Assembly: GCA_030247885.1 (NCBI GenBank)
Contig: JAPDRO010000021.1
Location: 593,276 to 657,275 of the forward strand
Direction: 5' to 3'
Source of the DNA: Taxawa tesnikishii (nom. ined.)
Lineage: Eukaryota; Ascomycota; Dothideomycetes; Dothideales
Length of the DNA stretch: 64,000 nt
Shown here: positions 47,716-58,192 of the stretch, piece by piece
How the letters are laid out: the number at the start of each line of letters is the position of its first letter
Numbering within the stretch: the stretch's first letter is position 1
Notes under the pieces: generated by a model
The model's input: the letters and a program-made list of their open reading frames with translations, nothing else
What the model was told of the DNA's origin: nothing
Database searches by the model: none
Program-made: the position numbers and the translations under genes

Positions 47716-50700
47716 TAGACTTATACCTTACTACTAGTTCTTCTTTATTTCCTTATTTAGCGCTAAATTTAGTCGCTATCTTATATAGTCGTTCTTATAG
47801 ACTCTCTTTTACTAGTTCGAGGTATTTTTTCCTTCCTACTTACTTATATTATATTTTAACTTATTACGTAGAACGATTATTTATCTTAGTTATTATAGTA
47901 GGCTATTAAAATTACGCTCTTTCTTTTACTAGTCCGAGGTATTTCTTCCTTCTACTTATATATATACTCGTATTAGATTTTAACTTACTACGTAGAACGA
48001 TTATTTTACTTCCGCGCTATTACTATAAGTATACTTACTAATTCTACTATATCCTTCGTACTACTACTTTCTAACTTAAATCCTTTAGCCGATTTTAATA
48101 AGTATAATTCCTTTATATAAATAAAGAACTTACTCTAGTATTTTCTCGCGACTAAGGGCCCGGGTAAGTCTAAAGAAGTACTATAAAGGGATTCGTATAC
48201 GCTACTTTAAGCGTAAACGAAGCTAACTAGTAAATTCTTAAGGATATAGTTATAAGTTATCTAAGGAATTTTAAATACCTTCGTAAAGGCCTTTTAAAGA
48301 TACTTATAATTAAGCGCGAATACTTTAGTATTTAGAATAACTTTCTTAACGAAGTAAAAGGCTAGGCTATTTAGGAATTACTTTAAAAGAAGTCTTAAGA
48401 GAAGTTACTTTAACTCTAGTACTACTCGGACTTATTTTATAAAAGTAAAAACGACGCGAACCTTATTAAGATAGTTATATAGTATCTTCTTTAAATATAC
48501 GTATAAGACGTAAAGTACGAGAATAAAAGCGATAGTAAGGGTAAATATAACTAGAATATTAAAAGTAGAAAAAGAGTACGTTTAACGTTATAATTAAGAG
48601 TACGTTTATCGTTACGCTTAGAGCGTTTATAGAGCTAAATACGTAGTAGTATATATAGTACTATATTATCTACTAGTATAACCGATAATCTCGACGATAT
48701 AATTATTAGTAGCTTAACGTTAAAGAAAGATCTTAGTAATATACTTCTTATATTCGTCTAAGTTAACTCTATCTACTCTAATATAAATATACTTATTAGT
48801 TTATCTATAGTTATACCTTTACGCCTCGGTACTATTTATAATACTAATAAGGGCGTATATAAGCAACCTTTTCTATAAGTTAACTTAGCGCTATTCTAGG
48901 AGCGTTTCGCTACTAGTAGTCTAAGAGCTTATTACTTATATTTAGTAATAAGTAACGCGCGAATTTTAGTAGTTTAACTTAACTATTAATTCTAAAGCGG
49001 ACGTAAATAAAGCTAAATTAACTAGCTTACTATATAATAGTATACTCTAGGAAGTATACTAAAATGCCCTAGTTAATATTAAATAGCTCTAGATATTTAT
49101 TATACGCGATCTCGACTATATTCGACTAATCCCTAAGTCCGAGCTCTATAGATAAAAAGCTATCTTAAATAAGCGTACCCTAGAAGACGAATAAATATAC
49201 TCTAGAGAATATAAAGGTAGTAAAACTATTTACGAAGATCGAGCGTTAACTAGTACTATTACTACTTCCTATAAAGCCGACGCGTTATTTTACTATTAAG
49301 TTTATAATAATAGAGAATAATAGTTTAATATTAGAAAGTAATAATCTATTTAAGCTAGACGTTCCTCCTAGTCCGAAAAACTCCTATTAACTAGAAGATA
49401 ACTACGTTACTATAAAGAGAGTTACTTTTAAAGAAAACAAAAAGAGCTAAATAATAAGGTAAATAATAAGGCTTATAAGAAGGCTATATACTTAACTATA
49501 AAGTTTTTTAGTTAATTAAAAGTAATACTTACGAACCTAGCTCCTCGATAGAGTAAAAGCCGTCTATTACTCTTAATAGTAATTAGATAATATATAAGTA
49601 GCTATCGAGTAGTAATATCGAGGGCTTAAACTTTATTAATAGAAATAATAAAAGCGTAGCTACTAATTTCTAGGCTCTAATATTAAGAGATTATAGTTTC
49701 GAATATAAGGAACTTACTCTTTAGTAAGCTACGTATTACTTCTTTAATAGCGATTTAGATAACCTTAACTTTATATCTAGTATTTTTTATAAGAGCTAAA
49801 ATAAGAAGAACTTCTTATTATCTTACTAGTTTTACTTTACAAGCTAGGCTTTAAAGGAAATACTTTCTAGTAGCCTCGTAGTTTATAATACTTATAATAT
49901 AGGCCTTAATAAAACTTATATCGCTATCGCGTGGCTCTAGGTATTTATATAGATAGTAAAGGAGTTAAGACGTCCTTTAGACGTTAAAGTATACTCGAGT
50001 AACTACTTTAACTCTAAGATACTACTTACTTCGTACGACTAGCTTAAAGACATTTAGCCGTAACTCGAAGTAGGCCTAAGCCTAATAGTTATTATAAATA
50101 AGTTATTCTTAACGTAAATTAATAATATTCGTAAATTTGTTAGGAATAAAATTAAGATTATACTTACTAGTCTAAAGATAATAAAGAGGGACTAAGCCTT
50201 CTTTACTAAGGAGAAAATATATTACTTTATAGATACTATTATTTAACTTAAAAGTATATACTATCTAAGCTAAAAGTAGCTAGAACTAAGGTATACGTAG
50301 TAGGAACTTAATATTCCTAAACCCTTTCTAGTTAGAAATTTACTTAAATGTAACCTTATTAAAGATAGCGAGGAAGATAATAAAGGAAATATAAACGGCA
50401 TATAAAACGGCCTCTCGCTATAGTTTAATAGTTATTTAAAATAAGTCGTACTTACGACTTTAAAAAACTCGTAAGTAATATTTATCTTACTAACTATTAC
50501 TTTAAGGATAAGAAATATAATAAGTAGTTTAGTAAAGTTACTTACGAAAACATAAGTAATAAGAAGCGAAAGATAATAATACGCGTTTTAGTATAAGAAA
50601 ACTCTATTAATACCTTATTTACGCGCGTAATTGTAAATAAGTTTTACAAATATATTAGCGTATTTAAGAGCGTTTAGTTAAATCTAGGCCTACTTTTAGG

Positions 50701-51867
50701 TACTCCGTAGTTTATGTTCGTTAGTAAAACGTTATTTAATAAGGTTACTTCGATTATAAGCTTATACTTCGCCTTTAAAGCCTAGTACTTTAACCTTAGA
50801 AATCCTAGAAAGCGTATTATTAGAAACTAGACTTAAAGCTTTTCGTATTAAGTAGTAAAAGTCGCTAGTAATAAAACGAATCTTAGTAGTAAGTAATATA
50901 ACTTAAATAAAATCGAGTTAAACGCTTAGAAGTAAAGCTAACTTACTTATATTAAATAGCGCCTATTAAGAGTTAACTTCCTATAACTTATAACTACTAT
51001 TAATATAGTTATAAAGAGTAGGGTAAGGTTAGTGCTACCTTACTTAGAAAGATAAGAGACGCTAGAGGCGAGGGTAACAATAAGGAAGACTAAATAAATA
51101 TTAGTAAACTTAGTAAAGAAAGTCTCGAATAAGTCTAGATTCTTAATAAAGTACTATAAGCTAAGACTATTAAGTATAACGTTAACTATCGATAGCTTCT
51201 AAATGTTAAGACTTACTTACGTAAAGAGGGTATAAGAGCTATACTAATACTACTATATTTAATCTTCGACTATATAATTAGAATTCTAAAGAGAGAAATA
51301 AATTATTTAATACTTACTTAGTAGAAGGTCCTTATTAATACGCTTAAGAAAGGTATAAGAAAGTCTAGTTTTAATATATATAACTTTATAATTACTTATT
51401 ACTATTTCCGCGTCCTTATAGTTTTACCTTACTTTAAGAAACTCGAAAACTAATAAAGCTATATATACGAAATTAGTAGAAGGTATAATAGTTAAGATAG
51501 CGCCGACACTTTTAAAGGATCTTTAAAGTACTATTCTCTAGTAATATATAGTAGAGATTAACGCTACGCTTATAATATAAAAGCTTTGCGAAATCCTTAA
51601 GAAGATATAAGCTTAAAATAACTTTACTAGCTAGTTCTTACGTAAGGTTATAATTAGTTCGTTCTTACCCTTTACTATTACTATAGTTAAGATATAAATA
51701 ATATAGTTACTCGAATAAAGGCTAATAGTAACGCTCTTACCTAGAACTTCCTTAACTTTACTAATTTCTTAAAGGACATTAGGTTCGTTAATTTCTAAAC
51801 TAGTAATAAGCTCTAGGTAATTAACGACTTTAAGGGTACTAGTAACGAAGAGTATAAGGACGAGTCG

Positions 51868-52150
51868 GGAGCCTTATTAGCTATTATAAGCTAAATTAGT
51901 AGTAAAATAAATCTAGTTTCTAGTAACTATATTATCTTACTAGACTTTAACTAGACTATATAGAATATATTGTAACTTATCTATCGAGTAAGATGCGCTA
52001 AGATAACGTAAAAGGCAAAGATTATAAAGTACTATTATATTATTTATAACTCTAAGTAAATCCGGATTTAGAGATAAATAAACGATCGTATTATAAGCGC
52101 TAATAAGCTTCGCGCTAAACTAGCTACGTATAATATCGAGGATAAAAAGC
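51868..52150 (+). pseudogene. SNF2-like helicase C-terminal relic
   Basis: In one plus-strand frame: GALLAIIS, SKINLVSSNYIILLDFN, then after stops LIYRVRCAKIT and KAKIIKYYYII. These fit the SNF2 pattern of GLNL..AN.VILLDP.WNP..E.QA..RV.R.GQ..KV..Y in order and spacing if the stops are Gln/Trp codons lost to RIP. Upstream sequence to about 50,500 may belong to the same gene but I could not read its ATPase motifs. It could be an accessory gene carried by a large transposon. Confidence 0.4.
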
Positions 52151-52659
52151 TTAGGAAGTATATAAATTAAGTAATTAATATTAGTAGTAATAAGGAAGGC
52201 GATAACGATATATAAATAAAAGGTAATAGTAATAAAAGACTAGAAATTATACCTATATAAATCTAAAAGAAAAAGAATATACGTAAATTATTATTCCTAA
52301 AAGTAGACTATCTACGTAAATAAGATAGAGATTAATAAAGTACTTAAAATACTAAATCTTATTAGGATACCTAATAGAGTCGAGCGAATAGCTTAGTATA
52401 CGTAACGTATAAGGTAAAAACGCGAGAACGTAAACACTTAATAGGGCCGTATTATATCTATATCTTACGAAGTATAACTACCTTAATTCTTTACTATTAT
52501 ACTATTATTTAAATAATAGTACTATAATACCGATATAAGTATACTCCCTATATTAAAGACTAGGATTTAAGAGCGCCTCTAGGTTATTAAGGTATATTAC
52601 TACTTATATTACTACTTAAAAACTAAAGAACGCCTTATAGGCTAGAGAAGGTATATATA

Positions 52660-52742
52660 ACGTGTTTCACAAGTGAGTCGGCCACCCAAGTGAGTCGGCC
52701 ACCTCACGAAACTAGAACGCTTGCGCAGCAACATTTGCGCAA
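52660..52742 (+). repeat. Left terminal inverted repeat of the pogo/Fot1 element
   Basis: It begins ACGTGTTTCACAAGTGAGTC. The first 53 bases match the right end with two mismatches, and similarity continues to GCGCAA at 52742. It contains a direct repeat of AAGTGAGTCGGCCACC, a likely double transposase-binding site. Confidence 0.9.
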
Positions 52743-52782
52743 CACTACAACACTTTACAGCAGTCTATAGAACAGTATATAA

Positions 52783-54426
52783 TTATTCAGAAACGTCGCT
52801 ATCTTCTGCATCCTCTATTTCTACTTTACAGGTGCGGGAGTTATGCCCAGTCTCGCCGCAACGGCCGCAACGCCGCTCTACGCGCACCCTCTTCGCAGCC
52901 TTCTCGCCGTCATTACCACTGCTACCCTCCTTGGCAGCGACCAGATCAGCTACCTCACCTACTGTTAGAGTCTCCTCTGCCCGTACGTATTGCCTTTTGC
53001 GGCTCTTGCGCTTTGTGGCCGCCTCAATTGCGTCTCGCAGACGCGCTGTTTCTTCGCGCATTAACACCATCTCATGCGCTATCTGCTGAGCGCCCTTGGT
53101 CAGCTGCCTAACCTGCTCATCCAAAGAGCTTGCTGGAGACCCCTGATGTTTTTGCATGCGATTTCGAATTAGCGTTGACTGCGCCTCTATTTCGCTGGCG
53201 TTGCGCGGTGTTTTCGCCTCCCATTCGACTGTACCTGGTGCAGGCGGCGTTGGCGTACGCAGCCTTACATCCAGCTTCGATAACACAGCCTCTGGGTTGT
53301 ATGGGACTAGCCCAGCGCCTCGAAACCCTGCGCAGACATTCTCCTGTGTGAACGCCTTCTTAAAAGCTGCTTTAAAGGCAGTTAGGAAGGTTTCTTTCGT
53401 GATATAGTAAACGCGACTGCGTGCCAAGGCTGAGATCTCGTCGCCATACAGGCGCTTTAGCAGCGAGTAGCAGACGACGTCAAGTGGCTGCAGTAGGTGC
53501 GAGGAGTGTGGAGGCATACAGAGAGCTATAATGTTGTTCTCCTTACAGTAATCCTGGAATTCGACCGAGCAGTGGCTCTCGTGGCCGTCAATAATAAGCA
53601 GCCTATATGCCCCAACAGTATAAGCCTTCGTATGCGCATCGAAGTGCTTAAGCCACGCGAGCGCGAGCTTGTTGTTAGTCCAGCCAGTAGAGGAGACCTC
53701 AACAATCCAGTCACGAGGTAGATCGTTGAACCAGGTTGAGATAAGGACCTTGCCTGCGAAGATGATGAAGGGTGGGATAACGCGCCCCGTAGCCCCGACG
53801 CCTTGTACCAAGGTAACCCACTCGCGATCGCCAGGCTGTAGTTTCTTCTGTTTACCAGGTTTCTCTGAGCCTGTAACAACTAGCTGAGACGATATCTTGC
53901 CCATTAGAAAGCCAGATTCATCAAAGTTGTAGGTGTCCTCATCTGAGATACCATACTTCGCCTTCATTGACTGAACAAGCGCGAACCAGGGCTGGATAAC
54001 CGCCGGATCCTCGCAGGCAGCTCGCTGGCGATCGTACGGACGGCTCCATCGCGTTCGTAGCTCAGGCGTACGCTTAATGAAGTTGTCAACCCAGTTCTTG
54101 CCAACAGGCTTCCCATCACGCTCTCCTAGCAGTTTATCCGCCATATCTCGTATGTTTCCCTTCGAGGGCGGTACGCCACGTAGACTCTCGTCTAGCACAC
54201 GCTGTACTATCACCTCCTCTTCTAGTTTTGTAAGGCGCTTTGATTTCGGCTCGTAGTCGCGTCGAGAGCGCCGTCCAGCGCGTCGGTCTTGCAGCGTTGA
54301 TCGGGGCACAGTATATACTGCTGCAGCGCGTCTCTCGCTTTGAATTTGCTTGGATGTAATATCAGAGATAGCAAGGTATATATCTCCTTCAGTGTAGGTG
54401 TATTGCACGTTGCGTTGTTGAGGCAT
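52783..54426 (-). CDS. pogo/Fot1-type transposase (DDE_1 family), intact
   Basis: 547 residues from ATG 54426; an in-frame GTG further upstream lies inside the inverted repeat and is less likely. It cuts and pastes its own element. Domains: psq-like helix-turn-helix (about 10-55, with TSKQIQSERRAAAVYTVPRS), CENP-B-type DNA-binding region (about 60-130, NWVDNFIKRTPELRTRWSRP), and the DDE_1 catalytic core with D169 (YNFDESGF), D280 (LLIIDGHESH) and D316 (HLLQPLDV), a D-D35-D arrangement typical of Fot1/pogo. There is a C-terminal coiled coil (about 415-465) and a CCHC knuckle CGRCGETGHNSRTC (520-533). No stop or frameshift and all three acidic residues are present, so it may be active. Confidence 0.93.
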   Translation of the reverse strand: MPQQRNVQYTYTEGDIYLAISDITSKQIQSERRAAAVYTVPRSTLQDRRAGRRSRRDYEPKSKRLTKLEEEVIVQRVLDESLRGVPPSKGNIRDMADKLLGERDGKPVGKNWVDNFIKRTPELRTRWSRPYDRQRAACEDPAVIQPWFALVQSMKAKYGISDEDTYNFDESGFLMGKISSQLVVTGSEKPGKQKKLQPGDREWVTLVQGVGATGRVIPPFIIFAGKVLISTWFNDLPRDWIVEVSSTGWTNNKLALAWLKHFDAHTKAYTVGAYRLLIIDGHESHCSVEFQDYCKENNIIALCMPPHSSHLLQPLDVVCYSLLKRLYGDEISALARSRVYYITKETFLTAFKAAFKKAFTQENVCAGFRGAGLVPYNPEAVLSKLDVRLRTPTPPAPGTVEWEAKTPRNASEIEAQSTLIRNRMQKHQGSPASSLDEQVRQLTKGAQQIAHEMVLMREETARLRDAIEAATKRKSRKRQYVRAEETLTVGEVADLVAAKEGSSGNDGEKAAKRVRVERRCGRCGETGHNSRTCKVEIEDAEDSDVSE

Positions 54427-54507
54427 TGCGCAATGTTGCTGCGCAGGTGTTCTAGTTTCGCGAGGTGGCCGACTCACTTGGGTGGCCGACTTACTTGTGA
54501 AACACGT
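54426..54507 (-). repeat. Right terminal inverted repeat of the pogo/Fot1 element
   Basis: Reverse complement of the left repeat, with the same internal AAGTGAGTCGGCCACC duplication (first copy AAGTAAG...). Its inner edge coincides with the transposase start codon. Confidence 0.9.
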
Positions 54508-54509
54508 TA

Positions 54510-57500
54510 TAGCTTATAAAGATAGTAAATATACTAGAACTAATATATAATAGGCCGTATATCTCCTTCCGTACTAGACGCCTTATATACTAATATAGCG
54601 TCTTAAGACCTAATAAACTAGGTAGAGGCGATATTAATACTATAATATACGAGGATACTATATATAACTTAATAAGTAATAAATTACCTTACGAAGATAT
54701 AGGAGAAAGTAATAGTAAATAAACGGAGGAAGACGAGAAGGTTAAAGAAGAGTCTAATAATAATAAAGAATATAACTTAACTAGGGACTTTATAAACTAG
54801 ACGTAAATATTAAAGGCCCTCGACTTATAGCCTAGTAATAGTAGTAATAATAACGATAATATAACTCTTATTAACGAGCGAAAGAAGATAACTAGTAAGG
54901 AAGCGAAAGACGTATATAATACTACGTATAGTATAAGTTTTAACTTAATTTACCTAGGTAGTAGAAGACTATTATTATCGGCGTTAAGTAAGGTACGTAA
55001 TAGTTTTAAAGAAAAGATAACTCTAAAAGTAGGCTCTCGTAAGACGTAGTACGTATAGAATAGAGATTAAATATTAACGTATAGTTAATAGTATCTAGTT
55101 ATAATATATAGGATATAATTAATCTAACGCTACTTAGAAATTTCTAAGACTAGTTCGACTTTAGCTTTACGTAATAAATATACTAAGAAAATATTTCTAA
55201 GAATAGTATTAACTACTTACTTAAGACCCCGGGACTAAAACTCCTACTATAGCGCCTTAATTAAAAGTCGGCTAACTAGCTATAAATAAAGATAGAAAAT
55301 ATACTTATAGTAGCGAATATTAGGTAGTAGTATATAAAGGAAATACGAGTACTAAGTAAGAGTAACCTAACTAGATATATAGCGTATAGTTTATAATATA
55401 GGAATTTAATATAAGTAGTTAAATTCTTCCTAGGCTATATCGGCTTTTAATATAACTTCTACTATAAGTTATACCGCGTATAAATAGACGAGAACTATAA
55501 CTATAGAAGGTATACTAATATACTATCTAGTAATTAGTAGTAAGATATATAAAAATAAGTTAGCTTAACTATACTTAGAGCTACTATTATACTTATTATT
55601 ATCGCAAGTAATAAGACTAAGTTAACGCTTTAATTAGGAGACCTATAAGCTTACGCTATATATATAATAGTTAGTAACCTTAATATAATAACGTAACATT
55701 CGAACGAATAGCCTAGGTTAATATTATTAGTATTACTACTAATAGTTAATAAGAGTAATATAAACTTCAGGAGTAGGATATTCTATTAGTATTTAAAAGA
55801 AGTCTTTAAACTAGTCGTAAATACGTATAAATAAAGAGGAACTAAAATCTCTTATATTAACGGCTAAATAAAGTAATACTTCCTAATAATCGCCGTAATT
55901 ATAACTAATTACGAGGAGTAAGTTAAGCTAATAGGCGTACTTAGTAGTCTATACTATATAATATATAAGATCTATCTTAATTTACGAGAGGATCTTAAAC
56001 TCTTAGTACCCTAGCGAACTAAAGTAAATTCTTAAAATTATATTAAACGTTAGCGACGGACTATTTATATTTATATAAGTCGTAGTAGCCCCTCGGATAT
56101 ATTATTACTAGACGCTAGAGGAGAAGATAAGTAAGAGTCTAATAGTATATTAAAAGACTTAGACTTAAAACTAGACTTAGATAAAAGACTATACGACATT
56201 AACTACTTTATATTTAATATACTAAGTATAGAGATTTACTAATTACTTATAGTCGATATTCTTTACTAGCTTTTAAAGGGCGTTATAATATACGTACTTA
56301 CTTAGACTTAGGCGTTTATATTAGAGTATACGAAGAATAAGAAGGGTACCCAAATATACGAAGTAATAAAAAAGGTAGACGTAGGAAAGAAGTACTAAAA
56401 GGTTACTAATTTCAAAGTAGCTAAAGCTATTATTAAGAATATTATTAATAGGTAATTCGTAGCAATTTCGCCCTTTCTAACGCTTCGTATTTTTAAGAAG
56501 CTATCCGCTATTTCTTAATAGACTAGCGCCGAGCAAAAAAGTATCTTATAGTAAATTATACTAGTATTTATACTATTACTTAAGGAAATTAGTACTACGG
56601 AAGCGAAAGAGGTAATTCGTTTTATACGCGCGATAGTAGATTTTATTACTCTCGCGATATATAATAGTTATAATAAATAAACGCTATATTACTTCGAACT
56701 TACGCTATATAAGATAAATTAATATAAGGAAGTATTTCGAGTATATTATAACTTAAAAGTAAAGAAGATAAACGCTACTTTAACTTCCTTAAGTAGTATA
56801 CCTTAATATACTACGTTTAAATAATTCGCTTATATAGCTACGCGCCTAATTAGAATATAAGCTATCCTAAATATAAGTACTATACTTATATAAAGGAAGA
56901 CTTTCGATAGATAAATAGAAAAGATAAGTAAGAAGATTAGCTAATAAACTATTATTATTATAGCCTAAATATACTCGTACTATAAGATCTTCTTAATAAC
57001 TATAAATAGAAGTCTATAATAGAGACTAGAAAGTAAGTAAAAAGCCTATATTACCTTTTAAGGCCTAGTTTATCGTAGCTATATTTAGCCTTCTTAGACT
57101 ATATTATCGAGTTAAAAAGTATTTATAGTAACTAGTAAGTAAAGTAGTAGAGTACCTAGGTACTAAGGAGGGTAATATTTTCGTTAGGCAATAGCTATTT
57201 TCGTACGTAAGAATAAACTAAAAGAGACAATAATCGCGCCTATAAGCCTAGCGTCTTAAGAAGTAACTAATAACTCGAATAAGATAAAGCTCGATAATAC
57301 GTAGGTAAATAACTATCTTATTTAGCTTTATTACTCTATTAAATGTCGAAAGGAGACTAGTAATAACGCTAGCGACAAGGATATAATAAAGCGAAACTAC
57401 GCGTAATATATCTATAACTAGTAAAAGTCTAGTTAGCTTAAATATAACTAGGTATAAGTATAAGAATATATAGACTTAGTATTAAACGACTATAATATAG

Positions 57501-57740
57501 CTATACTTACGTTTTAGGGACGCCTTTTAGTTTGCCTCCGACTAATTATTACTATAAAGGATATTAGATTTACGCGTCGAAGCTATAAAGAGGCCTATAT
57601 CGACGATAATAATACGGAGAATAGTAAGACTTTATACTATAGTAATATATACGTAAATATTTATATAGCGAAGAGAGTAAATAGTAAGGCGAACGACGAT
57701 TATAAGATAACTATAATTAAGTCTTTAGTAGTATACCTAC
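54510..57740. other. AT-rich RIP block, right part
   Basis: Same dinucleotide signature as the left part; the two were one block before the pogo element inserted. It contains the Plavaka-like relic. It ends abruptly at about 57740, where ordinary composition resumes. Confidence 0.88.
55760..56960 (+). mobile_element. Plavaka-like (CACTA-related) transposase relic
   Basis: Plus-strand fragments in order: KEVFKLVVNTYK then TNYEE-stop-VKLIGVLSSLYYI (family form ADYEEQ..L.G..SGL.CP.C), VDFITLAIYNSYNK-stop-TLYYFE (family DFIYLAQY.SH...TL.YLE.AL), and RYFNFLK-stop-YTLIYYV with NRKD (family HFN.PKLHSL.HY and TNRKEY). This matches the large transposase of fungal Plavaka-type elements as I remember it. 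Stops sit at expected Gln/Trp positions. Element ends not identified; it may have extended left of the pogo insertion. Confidence 0.45.
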
Positions 57741-57750
57741 TCGTAGAAGT

Positions 57751-57853
57751 CAAACGAATGGCCACGATTCGTTTGCTTTTGCGTGGGCTATAACCCTAAG
57801 GGTTAGAGGAACGACCACGATTCGTTTGCACCTGTTGACCACGATTCGTTTGC
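57751..57853. repeat. Three copies of CCACGATTCGTTTGC, the first inside a hairpin
   Basis: CCACGATTCGTTTGC is present at about 57762-57776, 57815-57829 and 57839-57853, same orientation. The first copy pairs with CAAACGAAT at 57751-57759 to form an inverted repeat with a short loop (GGCCACG). It resembles a transposon end or a protein-binding array. Confidence 0.75.
57791..57806. repeat. Head-to-head telomere-repeat palindrome
   Basis: TAACCCTAAGGGTTAG joins one CCCTAA unit to one inverted TTAGGG-phase unit. It is short enough to be chance, but it sits between the CCACGATTCGTTTGC copies at the subtelomere boundary. Confidence 0.5.
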
Positions 57854-58192
57854 CTTCCCGAGCCCCAACCTTCTCGAAACCCACACACTATACTGTCATA
57901 AGGTTATTCTCTCTGCATGCCAAACACCACTCATATATATGCCATATACATGGAACATCAAGGGCGGCGGTCTTAAAAGGAAAAAGATGAGGCGCCTTGT
58001 GCATAGGCCACTCCCGCATTTTCGCAGGGCGGCCTCTCCAAACAAAGACCAGCCCTGTGTCTATGCGACGTGATCAGTACGCTCTAAACAATTGATCCTG
58101 AGCATCACATGGATCCTTTAAATCCTTAGAAGGTAATATAGCTATGTCTGGCCTCGCAAGTATGGCAGCCGTGAAGGCAAGCCAAGACTCAG

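Larger units (their letters stand above)
37630..52659. other. Large AT-rich RIP block, left part
   Basis: About 15 kb with CA and TG nearly absent and CG retained, as in the first block. It is a graveyard of mobile elements: two pogo/Fot1 transposase relics (minus strand), a SNF2-like relic (plus strand) and several minisatellites could be identified. Between them long stretches show no readable motif. No live gene was found. The right end is interrupted by an intact DNA transposon. Confidence 0.88.
52660..54507 (-). mobile_element. Intact pogo/Fot1-type DNA transposon
   Basis: A 1,848-base element is bounded by TA target duplications (52658-52659 and 54508-54509) and imperfect terminal inverted repeats of 82-83 bases, with one intact transposase. 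Composition is ordinary, with CA and TG abundant, in the middle of a RIP block. It therefore inserted after the surrounding sequence was mutated, or escaped because it is single copy. It belongs to the same superfamily as relics A and B. Confidence 0.92.
57741..58192. other. Junction between RIP block and telomere-linked helicase, with short repeats
   Basis: Contains three copies of CCACGATTCGTTTGC, a hairpin and a telomere-type palindrome (listed separately). The remainder (57860-58192) is ordinary sequence and should hold the helicase promoter. Confidence 0.5.
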
